Below are positions 52,434-62,891 of a stretch of 64,000 nt of DNA, piece by piece. Origin of the DNA: Tritrichomonas musculus (Eukaryota; Parabasalia; Tritrichomonadida; Tritrichomonadidae); the NCBI GenBank assembly GCA_039105265.1, contig JAPFFF010000062.1:558001-622000 (forward strand). The letters run 5' to 3'. Position 1 is the first letter of the stretch, and the number at the start of each line of letters is the position of its first letter. Position numbers and translations under genes: made by a program. The notes below the pieces were generated by a model. That model saw only the letters and a list, made by a program, of their open reading frames with translations. It was not told the origin of the DNA and searched no databases.

Positions 52434-52544
52434 GAAATTTAATAATAAATATTTTAAAATAAACTATATAAAGTAAGGAATATATTTCCATCATTTATTT
52501 ATCATTATCTTTAAAAAATATATTTTTTGACACATCTTCGGCGG

Positions 52545-53000
52545 TAGGCTTGTTATTCTGATATCAATTATCAGGTTTGGCACTTTTTTTAACTCAGATA
52601 ATCGATAATAAAATGCTATCGATTGGAACTTTTTATTGATGAATTCGATTATCAAGAATGAAATGTGATACAAAAAAAATATGCTTTTGATATCGAATCT
52701 TGATTAATCGAAATTAATACCTGAAAAAAACATTAAAAATAGTATTTTAATGGCATAAAATAAATATATTCTAACTTATTATGTAAAAGAATCAGCTTTT
52801 ATTAAATTTTATAACGGATATGTGAAGTAAACAGTTAAAAAAGTTTACAAAAATTTGATACGTTAAAAAAATTTCAATATTGATAATCGATCTTTATTAT
52901 TTATTCATTATTGATATCAGAGATAAAATTTTTGATTTGATATTGATATCAGAAAAATGGATCAATTATCGATATCGAAAATCGAGACTTAACAAGCCTA
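52545..53000. mobile_element. TAGGCTTGTTA-family element, 456-bp copy with target duplication
   Basis: The termini TAGGCTTGTTA and TAACAAGCCTA are exact inverted copies. A perfect 8-bp duplication TTCGGCGG flanks them at 52537-52544 and 53001-53008. The 8-bp duplication suggests an hAT-type mechanism. The interior is non-coding and shares blocks with the 1.2-kb copy at 6731-7935. Confidence 0.8.
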
Positions 53001-53010
53001 TTCGGCGGTT

Positions 53011-53085
53011 GACCCAGTATCTTTTGAATCTTCTTCATCATTAATAAAAATCGGAAATAAATCATTCGAAGGATGTCAGCACTAG
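53011..53085 (+). pseudogene. Possible orphan BspA fragment interrupted by the transposon
   Basis: The plus strand reads DPVSFESSSSLIKIGNKSFE then GC and soon a TAG, similar to BspA units (SSLxxIGxxSFxGC). It begins at the target duplication, so the transposon may have landed in a decayed BspA gene. Similarity is short. Confidence 0.4.
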
Positions 53086-53201
53086 ATTATTCAAATTACG
53101 TATTTTGTGATTTAATTTAAATTTATTTAAAAAAGCTTTTAATCATTTTAAATAAAGACTTTAATTAATAAAGAAAATTTTTGAAAAACTACCAAAAAAA
53201 T

Positions 53202-53272
53202 GGGAGACCTAGGATTCGAACCTAAACCTTCACACTCCCAGAGCGCGTGCCCTACCTTTAGACCAATCTCCC
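53202..53272 (-). tRNA. tRNA-Pro (UGG), copy 2
   Basis: 71 nt, minus strand. Same structure as copy 1, with one visible change in the anticodon stem (CGCGC against CGCAC), which still pairs as G-T. Loop TCTGGGA again places C at position 33. A T-run follows the 3' end. It faces copy 1. Confidence 0.92.
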
Positions 53273-53771
53273 TTATATATATTATCTTTTTATCATATAT
53301 TTAATTTCATACATTAATTATTAATAAAATCAATATATTAAATTTTTTTTTTTTTTAATTCATTTTTGATTGTATTTTTAAAAGGAGTTAACGATGATAT
53401 TTGCTTTCAATATTAGATTAGAGTCTTATATTTTGAGTTTGGTTTTGTTTTGATCCTGAGTTGTGCTTTATTTTGAATTTGAAAATTGTTAGAATTTTAA
53501 AAAAGTTCAATCATTATATTCGGTTTAAATCTTTCAATTATTGGTATTCAAAAAGTTTCAATTTGGATTAAAAATGGTTTCTCAGAACCACCTTAGCCGA
53601 ATATTTGGCGAGAAAATGAAATAAAATGAAGTGAAAAAAATAAAAAACCGTCAGTGATATTTAATCAGAAAGATAATAGAAAATAGATAAAATTCTTTTT
53701 ATTAATTACAAAAGTAAGAAGTTTAAAAAGTCACTTCAATATCACTTTGCTAAACGATATCTCCATATATT
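53273..53771. other. Intergenic, no gene seen
   Basis: The first ~40 bases belong to the inverted repeat. The rest is AT-rich and includes the 3' end of the small helical gene. Confidence 0.4.
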
Positions 53772-54071
53772 CTACTCTGGATGTAGTGATTTCCATGCTT
53801 GCTCAGCCTTTTGCTTTTGTTGAAGCATCGCTTGTATCAAGCAATTTATATCATAAATTGCTTCGTTTTTTGCATGCTGCATATATGCTGCTTTTACATC
53901 TCCTTCTTGCCAATTATGCTTTATTAATTGTACAATTCTTTGCCAATTTTGTATTGTATCACCTTGATCTCTAATAAGTTCTTCTAATTCTTGTGTAGCA
54001 TCTTGTATAGATGGCTTTTTATCTTCATCAATTTCTTTAAGAATTTCTATGCAATTTCTGTTCGTCATCAT
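53772..54071 (-). CDS. Small helical protein, unknown
   Basis: 99 residues from the first ATG of a pair (ATGATG) at 54071. It is almost wholly helical and charged: acidic at 12-35 (LKEIDEDKKPSIQDATQELE), then NWQRIVQLIKHNW and a Gln/Lys-rich C-terminal helix (IQAMLQQKQKAEQAWKSL). Coding bias contrasts with the AT-rich flanks, which supports a real gene. No family is recognised; it looks like a small subunit or coiled-coil partner. No signal peptide or membrane segment. Confidence 0.6.
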   Translation of the reverse strand: MMTNRNCIEILKEIDEDKKPSIQDATQELEELIRDQGDTIQNWQRIVQLIKHNWQEGDVKAAYMQHAKNEAIYDINCLIQAMLQQKQKAEQAWKSLHPE

Positions 54072-54249
54072 CTACAAAAACATTTTTTTGTTTTTGGATT
54101 TAATAAAAAAACAAAAAAATAAAAAAATTAAACAGATTGTTATTTTTATTAAGTTCAATAATATTTGTAAATAATGTTTTACCATAACAAGTAATATGAG
54201 TTAAAAAAACTATAAAGGCATAATAAAAGAGGAAAAAAACAAAAAGATT

Positions 54250-54726
54250 TTTTAAAAAATGCTTAATTATTACTGATTTTTTTCTGGGACAATAATTTTT
54301 GGTATGAACTGGTTGATGACAAATAGAACATGCGTAATTTCGTTTTCTGTCTTCTGAATGCGACTTCAGGACAAATTGTGGGAAGGATGATTAAATAATC
54401 GATTAGTCTAAGCAATTGTAGGAAACATACCGTCTTTAGAACTATTCTTAAAATATTTAGATTTGCAATTGAAAAATAGCAAAGTTGAAGTTAAAGCGTG
54501 AAACTATTAGTGTAAAAACTAGTCTTGAAGAACAGCTATTTGGAGCCAAAGTACAAGCATATATAAATGTTTTCTTATCATTTTCTGTCCTGTGGGCAAC
54601 AAATGGAAGATGAACACTTCTAGTAATTTGGTGTACAAGGTCAATTAAAGAAATGTAATTAATGTCGATTTGGAATGGAAATTGAGTGTTTTGGATCATA
54701 AGACATGAGGCAACTATCTTATTCAT
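54250..54726 (-). pseudogene. Probable MULE-type transposase relic (FAR1-like N-terminus and zinc knuckle)
   Basis: On the minus strand the ATG at 54726 opens 89 codons with a pattern seen at the N-terminus of MULE/FAR1-type transposases (NDKKTFIYACTLAPNSCSSR). About 120 bases further on, another frame reads CSICHQPVHTKNYC at 54299-54340, a C-x2-C-x4-H-x4-C zinc knuckle followed by PRKK, typical of their C-terminus. The catalytic middle is missing. It is therefore probably an internally deleted Mutator-like transposase. The family is inferred from two short motifs. Confidence 0.45.
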
Positions 54727-54890
54727 TCCTGATGATCATCATCAGTTAAAGCTAAACAACATTTTGATTTTTCATAGTGCTTTTTGAATAAAGTTTTCAT
54801 TATTTTTATTCAATTTTATAAAATCCTTTCACTTTTTGAATGAAAAAGCCTCTCAAAAAGTGGAGGTGCAAAAAACCCATTTTTCTAAAT

Positions 54891-55109
54891 AAAGAATCGG
54901 TAAAAAGTGGGCAACGCTGGAAATAAGTTGATAATGGTTAAATGATACATTGAGTTTTTACAAATTGAAATAAAAATATAACCGTTTTTCTTTTTCTTGC
55001 ATGTTTAAAAAAAACAAACTTTGTAATCCACTTAATTTTAAAAATTTAAGAGCTTTATTTCACCGTTATCCACTTATTTCCAGCGTTGCCCACTTTTTAC
55101 CGATTCTTT
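54891..55109. repeat. Fold-back element, ~47-bp arms
   Basis: AAAGAATCGGTAAAAAGTGG at 54891 is repeated inverted, ending at 55109. The arms continue through GGCAACGCTGGAAATAAGT with a few differences near the inner ends. The ~120-base centre is AT-rich. It is MITE-like; no target duplication is obvious. Confidence 0.8.
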
Positions 55110-55467
55110 AAGTATAATAATTCTACATACACAATTAATATAATGTCAACAGATCATGCAAATATAATCTTTAATAAAATGAAATATGATGAAACTAAAT
55201 TTGATTTATCTTATCTCGGAATAGTCCTTAATCTGTTACACCTTTGAATTTTATTCGTTAATCAGCATTTTCCCTAGAAATGATCATTACACATTTCAAT
55301 CAAGATTTTTTATTATATTTTTTTCAACTTCATTATTTTTGTGTCATTCTGGGATGTATACAGTAAAGTGGTAAAAATTTTAAAAATTTTGGTGGTTAGA
55401 TTTTTCATTACAAAAGTGGAACAATTGTATAAAAACGATAGATTTTTATTGAATTTATTTCTTTAAA
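55110..55467. other. Intergenic, no gene seen
   Basis: Promoter side of the following gene. A TCATTA near 55405 is about 60 bases before the ATG, farther than the usual initiator. Confidence 0.4.
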
Positions 55468-56823
55468 ATGAAATACTTGTTCTCGTTAAAAGGACTGAAA
55501 GACATCCCATTTCAAAAATATGATAAAGATTTTACATTTATTGTTGATGGGAAAAGATATCAAACGGCGCGAATAGTTGCGGATCTTCTCTCACCAAAAG
55601 TCAGAAAATTACATTTTATTGATCCAAGTATAACCGAATTTGATGTTGATACCTGTTTACATGAAAAGGAGCAAAAAGAAAATGATGACAAAGACTATTT
55701 TCAAGACTTTTTACAAATAATAATATCAGATGAAATAGAAATTGGCAGCAAACAACAAAAATATTACTCACGATACTTCTATGCACTTGGCAACATTAAC
55801 GAATATCTGCGACTCCAACCCGAATATTCAAGTCCACTCTCAGTTGAAAATGCAGTTGATCGACTTTTAGAAATTGAGAGAATTACGATCAACTTTTCAG
55901 AAGTAATTGATCATTATACTATTAACGTTGAAGAAATAATTTCATTTATAGCTAGCCACTTTTATGATCTTCCAAAAGAACAATTAAAACGGTTATCAGT
56001 TGAACTTTTGAATGAAATTCTCAATTCTAGAGAATTGAAAATTTCAGATGAAGATTGTCTGCTTGACTTTTTGATAGAATTATATAAGGAAGACCACCTA
56101 GCCTCAGAATTGTTTTCAACTGTCATTTACAAAAATGTCAGCGAAAGAAGCCTCGAACAGTTTGTCAAAACAGTTGCGTTTGATGACATCAACAGCTGCA
56201 CCTGGTCCTCGTTCTGCCAGCAATTCATTTCAGGGCAGACGGCGTGTGAAAGCAGGTACGCCGCAAAGAAGAACAAATACAAAGAATTCAAGCCAGAACA
56301 AGGACGTGAATTCGATGGTATCATGCAGTACCTTGTGAAGGAAAAAGGCGGCAGCATCCATGACAATGGAACGATTGAAATAACCTCAAATTCTTTTTAC
56401 GGTGGCTGGAATCCGGAAAAACTGGCTGACCTCAAATGCGGTTGCTGCTATCAGGCGAAGGACGAGTCAGACGTTTTTGTTTGCTTTGACTTCAAGAGCA
56501 GGAGAATTCAACTCTCAAATTATTCTATCAAGTCATACACAAACGGCGAAAATAATATGCATCTTAGGAACTGGACGATAGAGGTCTCAAACAACGGTGA
56601 AAATTGGGAGGAAATTGATCGTCACGCAGACGATACAACATTGAATGGATCAAATAAAACCGCCACATTCAAAGTTTCGAAAGAACGATCAGATTTTTAT
56701 CGTTTTGTTCGAATCCACCAGACTGGCTACAGCTGGTATGGGTATCCCAACTCAAATCATTATGATCTTCAGATGCGTCTCGTTGAATTCTTTGGCAAAC
56801 TCGATGAAAATAAAGACGATTGA
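55468..56823 (+). CDS. BTB-like/discoidin (F5/8 type C) domain protein, second copy
   Basis: 451 residues. Paralogue of the protein at 46879-48192: the N-terminal BTB-like module reads YDKDFTFIVDGKRYQTARIV and ADLLSPKVRKLHFIDPS, helical repeats follow, and the C-terminal discoidin domain includes DVFVCFDFKSRRIQLSNYSI, LRNWTIEVSNNGENWEEI and FYRFVRIHQTGYSW. The stretch ~56150-56480 is richer in G and C at third positions than the rest, as in part of the surface-protein gene at 25941. It is probably cytosolic. The two copies lie on opposite strands about 7 kb apart, with the serpin and tRNAs between them. Confidence 0.78.
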   Translation: MKYLFSLKGLKDIPFQKYDKDFTFIVDGKRYQTARIVADLLSPKVRKLHFIDPSITEFDVDTCLHEKEQKENDDKDYFQDFLQIIISDEIEIGSKQQKYYSRYFYALGNINEYLRLQPEYSSPLSVENAVDRLLEIERITINFSEVIDHYTINVEEIISFIASHFYDLPKEQLKRLSVELLNEILNSRELKISDEDCLLDFLIELYKEDHLASELFSTVIYKNVSERSLEQFVKTVAFDDINSCTWSSFCQQFISGQTACESRYAAKKNKYKEFKPEQGREFDGIMQYLVKEKGGSIHDNGTIEITSNSFYGGWNPEKLADLKCGCCYQAKDESDVFVCFDFKSRRIQLSNYSIKSYTNGENNMHLRNWTIEVSNNGENWEEIDRHADDTTLNGSNKTATFKVSKERSDFYRFVRIHQTGYSWYGYPNSNHYDLQMRLVEFFGKLDENKDD

Positions 56824-58261
56824 AACAAAAGCAAAAATTAAGTAAACTTTTTAATTATTGATAAATGGGAACGGCCCTCACAATTTTTTTCTGATTTAAA
56901 AATAAGCTTATCTTAAAAAGTATTTTATTTAATAAAATATTTTAAGTTAAAATAATTCATATATATTATATATAAATTAAATATATTAATTAAAATATTA
57001 TTAAAGTTATATATTTTAGGAAAAAATAAAATTTTATTTTTTAAGATTTTAACGAATGATGAAAATTTTATATCATTTATAATTTTAATCATTTATTAGC
57101 ATCAAACCATATATTAAAAATTCAAAATAAATGAATGCAGAGTTATTTCAAAAATCATGATTTTATTATTTAAATTTGAATTTGAATGATCATACAAATA
57201 TTTTTGAGAAAAAAAAACTTTTCAAAAGAAAAGAAGAAAATGATATGAATCTATTTAAAAGAAAAGAGTCATTAAGTCATATTAATAATTAAATAGAATA
57301 CTTTAATATATATCTATTATATATAAAAATATTTTATTATGTGCTATATATCTGAAGATAAATATATATTTTAAATATGAAATATTGTTTGAACAGTATT
57401 ATTCAATTTTATTTAATTTTAATTATGTATATTTTAATTAATTTTCATATTTATTTTTTATTTTTAAGATATAACTTAATATATATATAAATATATTTAT
57501 AAAAATGTTCCAAAATCAGTTTTCTAAAAAATTAAAAAAGATAAATGTATTTTCGCAGAGAGCCTCTCAATTTGCGAAGATGATTTGAATTGATACAACC
57601 GAATAAGCTTTCAAATGAGAAACTTTTTCTTAAGATTTTTATATCTCAAAACCCCTACATTCGATTATGTTTTTACCAAATAAATTTTATTAAATATTAA
57701 ATAGTATTCTTATTAATATAAGTTATATTGAAGAATTCGATTTTCGATAACCGCCGATTTCGGATCCCCTTTTTATTGATCTTTCTTTTATCTTTGTATT
57801 ATAGCCTGTCAAATATTCCTTATTAAAATTGAGGTGATGATCAAAATAAATGCATAAAAATAATCCAATTATTGAACTTTTATCAACATTTCTAGCTCAT
57901 AGATTCAATGATTTTCATTGATTATTAATCCAAAGAAAAATAATATAGCTAATATACCAACTTTTAAACATTTTATTGTATCATCTCTTTTATCAAGTCT
58001 CCATTTATCACAAGGGCAATTTCAAAGTTTGCAAAAAGTGAATTTTTGATCCTTTAATATGATGATAGAGTTTGGCATTATAATTTCTATATGCTTTCAA
58101 TTTTCAATTAATAAAACTTTTTAACTACCTCATTCAAATGCACATTAGAAATCAAAATATTTTGAAAAAGTAGGACTTTTTTGAAATATCAAAAAATTTA
58201 ATCAAATGATTATTATTAACTTCTATTTATTAACTTCTATTTAATCGAATAAGCTAATTAC
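56824..58261. other. Intergenic, AT-rich, no gene seen
   Basis: About 1.4 kb. A short GC-richer piece near 57735-57775 (CGATAACCGCCGATTTCGGA) may be a transposon remnant. Nothing else is recognisable. Confidence 0.45.
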
Positions 58262-59356
58262 TTATTCAGAAATCCTATGATTTGGCGTGTTTTTAGGCAA
58301 TTCGTCTTGGAAAACAATTGTAGTTCCGTTTCCAGCAATGCAGAAGCAAACAGGTCCTGCAATTTTGGCTTCAGCCGGTGGGAAAACAGGATCGACGTTC
58401 AGATCGCCATCTTGCATTAAGGGGCCACAGAAGTTACTTCCGCAGCCAAGCAATTTTCCATCACTTGTCTTGAACAACGAATGTACGTATCCAGCAAAGG
58501 CAGCAATAATTTTGTTTCCTTTTAATGCGCTAATTTCTACAAAATCTTGGTAATATCTCGTGTCTTGAGGCATGCCTAATCTGCAATCTTCATTTGCACC
58601 ACGACCAAAAACGCGTCCATCGTTAAGAACAACGAAGCAATGCCTGTGAGATCCAGCAATATCAACAACTTCTTTGCCACTGAAATCAGGTATTTCGACG
58701 AATTTTGGATGATCATCATGTAATGCTGAACATTCATATACATGGCCGCTTGAACCAAGAGCTAAAATAAACTTATCACAGCATGCAAGTTTGATTGCTT
58801 TATCGTTGTTTGGTAAAAACACTGTTTCAATGTAGGCTTTTGGTGCTTGAAAGATATTTTCTGTAACAATGACGATTCCTCCTGATAGTGTTATAGCAGC
58901 TGATGTCTTAGCACCTCCAAAAAGATATCTGGGGATACTACTGTCAGTATCAATGAAAATTGGACCATCTTCGTGATCTTTATATGAATATGCAAGTTGA
59001 ACATTTTCATTAGCATCATCTGTTACTAAAAACAAGGTATAAAACTCACCACATACAGCTGACATGAATTTGACTGAATGAATCTGTTTGTTGGTAAGTT
59101 TAATTTCCGTATCAGTTCTTAACGCAGTTTTTGGAAGTGTTGCGCAAATTCTGCAATCACTGTTGTCTCCTACTGCAAATGCTTGACCATCTTTGTTAAC
59201 ATTAACTGAATGAGCAGAATATGTTGATAATGATAAGAGATTAGAAGCATTAAGATGTGAAGGAAGAGCTGGTGAAATACAAGGAGTTTCTGAAAAGTTT
59301 TTGTTGTTTGAACTTTCTCCTAATTGATCATAATCATTTAATCCACTTACTAGCAT
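58262..59356 (-). CDS. RCC1-like beta-propeller protein
   Basis: 364 residues from the ATG at 59356, nearly the full length of a seven-bladed RCC1 propeller. RCC1-type blades are visible: MLVSGLNDYDQLG, GQAFAVGDNSDCRI, VVDIAGSHRHCFVVLNDGRV followed by FGRGANEDCRLG, and AAFAGYVHSLFKTSDGKLLG followed by CGSNFCGPL. RCC1 itself is the Ran exchange factor on chromatin, but most trichomonad RCC1-like proteins are of unknown function and this one has no nuclear signal that I can see. No other domain is fused to it. The blade motifs are diverged in the middle (residues ~120-200). A TCATTTTTTC lies 45 bases upstream, a rather long leader. Confidence 0.8.
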   Translation of the reverse strand: MLVSGLNDYDQLGESSNNKNFSETPCISPALPSHLNASNLLSLSTYSAHSVNVNKDGQAFAVGDNSDCRICATLPKTALRTDTEIKLTNKQIHSVKFMSAVCGEFYTLFLVTDDANENVQLAYSYKDHEDGPIFIDTDSSIPRYLFGGAKTSAAITLSGGIVIVTENIFQAPKAYIETVFLPNNDKAIKLACCDKFILALGSSGHVYECSALHDDHPKFVEIPDFSGKEVVDIAGSHRHCFVVLNDGRVFGRGANEDCRLGMPQDTRYYQDFVEISALKGNKIIAAFAGYVHSLFKTSDGKLLGCGSNFCGPLMQDGDLNVDPVFPPAEAKIAGPVCFCIAGNGTTIVFQDELPKNTPNHRISE

Positions 59357-59932
59357 TTTAAATAAATAGAGAAGAGTTAATATTTTTTACTCTGAAAAAA
59401 TGAAAATTTATCTACCTCTGAATTTATTTTAGTTTTTAAAATATTTTGAGATTCTTCCGATATTTTCTTTCTTAAGTTTATATTTTATAATTATCATAAA
59501 ATAAAATAATTTAATATATGTTTTTTTAGTATAAATAAAAATAAAAAAACAAGATATTTTGAAATATATATAACAACGATAAAATCGTAAATATCAGAAT
59601 TGAATAGATTTTTTGAGTTTTTCTCTCTAAAAAAGTGAGCATTCAAGATAATTCAAAATTTCAAATATAAAACTATAATATTTAATTTGGATGTTTTCTA
59701 AATGAAAATCAGGTTCATGAAAACAATCTATCTCAATTTCACTTTTTCAAATAAAAACGATATTGAATTAAATCAATTGAATTTATAAACAAATCTCAGA
59801 AATCCATTCAATTCTTTTCCATATTTGAAGTAGGAGACAACAGATTCAAAAAGGGTTTATTACACTTTTATTCCAAGAAAAAGTTATTTTTCTTTTTTTA
59901 AAAAGTTACGGTTTCTATCAAAACTTTATGGC

Positions 59933-60040
59933 AGCTATAAGGAGATATCTTAATAAAATTTGACCTTAAATTGGCCTTAAATTGACCTTTTAAAAAAAGT
60001 CAAAATTTATTAAAATGCTTCTTCATAGTTGCCATAAAGT
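59933..60040. repeat. Imperfect fold-back, ~45-bp arms
   Basis: ACTTTATGGCAGCTATAAGG at 59933 faces its diverged inverted copy ending at 60040 (reverse complement ACTTTATGGCAACTATGAAG). The centre repeats TTAAATTGGCCTTAAATTGACC-like units. It is MITE-like and old. Confidence 0.65.
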
Positions 60041-60995
60041 ATGATTTACTGTTTGTAGCCTTTCTAGAATTATAAATACTTATTAGAATAACAGCATATA
60101 AGATAAAATCCTTGAAAATTTATGTTATGGGCTATATTTCATACGTTATTAATGCCATCTGCCTTAGAGTAATTCTATAAACCTTTAAATCTTCAGAAAA
60201 AACCTTATACTTCTTGAGAGAGCTCTCAATTGTTTTCAAAAAGTTCATATATATTAGTAAATATATAGCATAAATATATCTTGTTAAAAATTTTGATTAA
60301 TGGTTTTAAATCAGGAAAAATTTATTCATATATATATATAACTTAGAATTACCAAATTTTTTTTAATGATTTTAATGTTTTTTTTTTTTTTTTGTAAATG
60401 GAAATATTAGATTTTAAAAAAAAGATAATAATAATAATTCAAGATGATTTTCAGATAAGATTAATTTTTATTAAGAAATTGCTGCAAAATATTTCTACAT
60501 TTTGCATATTGCAAAAATATGTTGACTATGAAAAAGATTTTTGCCATCAATTAGGTATTAAGTCATCCAAATGGTGCAAAAAGTGTTTTATTTTTCTTCT
60601 GTTTTGTGGAAAAATTAGTTTTAAGAACATTTTTGATTTCAAAACATGTTAAGATTCTTCAATATTACTGAACAATGCATCAACTATATCATATTGTACC
60701 ATTATATTGACTTATTTGTGCTTCCAACCTTTTAAAATCCTGTATATCTGAGAGAGATCTTATTTGATTTCTATAAAAAACAATAATAAACGCTCTTTTT
60801 TTATTCAAATTTTATTAGAAAATATCGTCAATCTATTCAATTTAATATTATACTAATAATAGAAAATTTCAATTATTATCAAAAAAATTGAATATATTTT
60901 CTTAATTTTTTGAAAATCGTATCAATTAGTATAAGGTTAAATTGAGAGAAGTATAAGGTTTTTATAATTACTCTATATATTTTTGATTTTTTTAA

Positions 60996-62186
60996 GAGGT
61001 ATGGAAACTAACTTTTGTGAGAATTCGTGAAAAATGTAAAAATGAAATTATCTTATTATATTAAATAAAAAAATAAAATTTTATATAAATTTAAAATTTG
61101 TATAAATATGCTAATATGAAAAAAATAAATTATAACTAAATTTAAGAGAAATGAAAAAATGTTACTATTTTCTAAAACGCTCAATACAACATTAATTTTT
61201 AAAAAATATCTATCAGAGTTAACTAAAATATTAGAAAAAAGAGCTCAAAATGATCAAAAATCTTTTTTTATTAAGAAAAAAACATTTTTATGAAATCTTT
61301 GGTGATGTGATGTTTTGAGAATGCAAAAAATCTTTCATTCCTGGACTTATCGTATATTTTTATTTTACTAAAATTTTATATGCACAAATATCTAATTATA
61401 TTTCAGAAAATATTAAATTTTTATAGATTGTAAATAAAGATATTTCCAAAAAAATGAAAATTATTTGTAAATCATTGAAAACAAAAGAAATAATGAGTAT
61501 AATTTTATGTTAAAAAATAAATGATTCTAAGAAATTGCAATTTTAAAACAAGAAATCTGAGGTCTTCGACCTAATGAAATCTATTAAAAGAAAAATCGGA
61601 TATATTAATTACAATCAATGTAAATCATGATATTAAAAATTATGATTGGCCAAAAGAATAATTCAGAAACAAGCATAAAAATGAATTTTAATTGTTCAAA
61701 TGATATTTGATGATTTTGGAACAAATGAAAAGCATGAAAGCTCAAAAGGAATTATATATATATATATAAAAACACTATATTTTTTAGAAAACATGCAATT
61801 AAAAGAAATAATGTCATTCATAAAAATAAGTAAATGTTTTTATTTTATTTGTTTTTTACATATATAAATATATCAAATCGAAAAAAAAAAAAATTTAATG
61901 ATAAAATCATTTTTTTTATTCAAATGAAATTATAAGGATTTCAAACTCAAATATTCTTATTCTCTCCTGATTTATTTTAAAAAAAGTTTATTTTTGAAAA
62001 TTTTTATATTCAATAGTTTATTGTTTTTTTTGTGAAAGTTTGCTTCAAATTATTAATATTTGTTTATCTTTAAAATCTATCTGTAAAAATTTAATTAAAT
62101 TTTATATATATATTATATGTTTTATATTATTTATAATATGATAATATTAAATTTGATTTGTCCAGGAATTAGAGTTTCCGTACCTC
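60996..62186. repeat. Possible inverted ends of a decayed element
   Basis: GAGGTATGGAAACT at 60996-61009 and the inverted GAGGTACGGAAACT at 62173-62186 differ at one base. The 1.2 kb between them is non-coding. The pair is too short to be sure of. Confidence 0.3.
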
Positions 62187-62651
62187 TTTTTTTTATCTGA
62201 GTAATTTTTTTTTTATTCAAAATTTTTTATTTTCTGAATTTTTTCAAATTTGTTTATCTTATTTTTTTCTTGTGATCATGAGTCTAAAAAATATATTTAT
62301 AATATATACTGCAAAAAATTCATAATTATTTGTAATTATAAATTGTTACTTCATTATTCCTGATATATAAATTGTTCAAAATTGAGAATATTATTTATAT
62401 TATTTTTTCAAAGTTTAAACAGCCAAGTTCATTTAAAATCTATATCAAAATTTTTTGGGAAGACTATATAATTTTGAAGCATTTCAAAAACCAAAAAGCA
62501 TAAAACTGTTTTTATATCTTAGTTTATTCAAAAAAATGCAAGCCTTTTTACTCATGAAAAACTACCTTAAAATACTTTGAAAGAGCTGCCATTAATTCAA
62601 ATATTTGTATTAATTACATTGATAAAACAGCCCGAAAATATTTGCATTTAT

Positions 62652-62760
62652 TAGACTTGTTGAATATCGATTATCGATTATCAATAATTGGCCTTTTTGT
62701 CTGATATCAAAAAAACAAATTTATTTTTTTTCTTGATAGAAAATTGATCATCAACATTAA
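62652..62760. repeat. Diverged TAGGCTTGTTA-family end
   Basis: TAGACTTGTTGAATATCGAT continuing into TTATCGATTATCAATAATTG resembles the family termini at 3290, 6731 and 52545. No partner end is seen. Confidence 0.4.
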
Positions 62761-62891
62761 AAATACTTTTTTAACTTGTTGGTAAAAAAAGAATTTGTTC
62801 TAAAGAAATAATTGCACCAAATGCATTTGAAGATTGTAAACATTAATCATTTCTTCAAGTGTAATTATTAAAAAAAAATGTTTTTATTTAT

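Larger units (their letters stand above)
51121..53313. repeat. Large inverted repeat carrying two tRNA-Pro genes
   Basis: The arm 51121-51296 and the arm 53146-53313 are inverted copies with few changes. Each contains a whole tRNA-Pro gene plus about 40 bases upstream and 60 downstream. The 1.85-kb spacer holds at least two mobile elements and orphan BspA pieces. Confidence 0.85.
59357..62891. other. Long AT-rich intergenic region with fold-back remnants
   Basis: About 3.5 kb with no supported gene. An 84-codon frame at 60398 has non-coding composition. It contains the fold-back at 59933-60040, an inverted pair at 60996/62186 and a diverged repeat end at 62652. Otherwise it is poly-A/T-rich DNA. 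Confidence 0.45.

Noticed and set aside
60398-60652. 84-codon frame
   Set aside because: Composition is that of AT-rich non-coding DNA; it follows a poly-T run and shows no domain or initiator.
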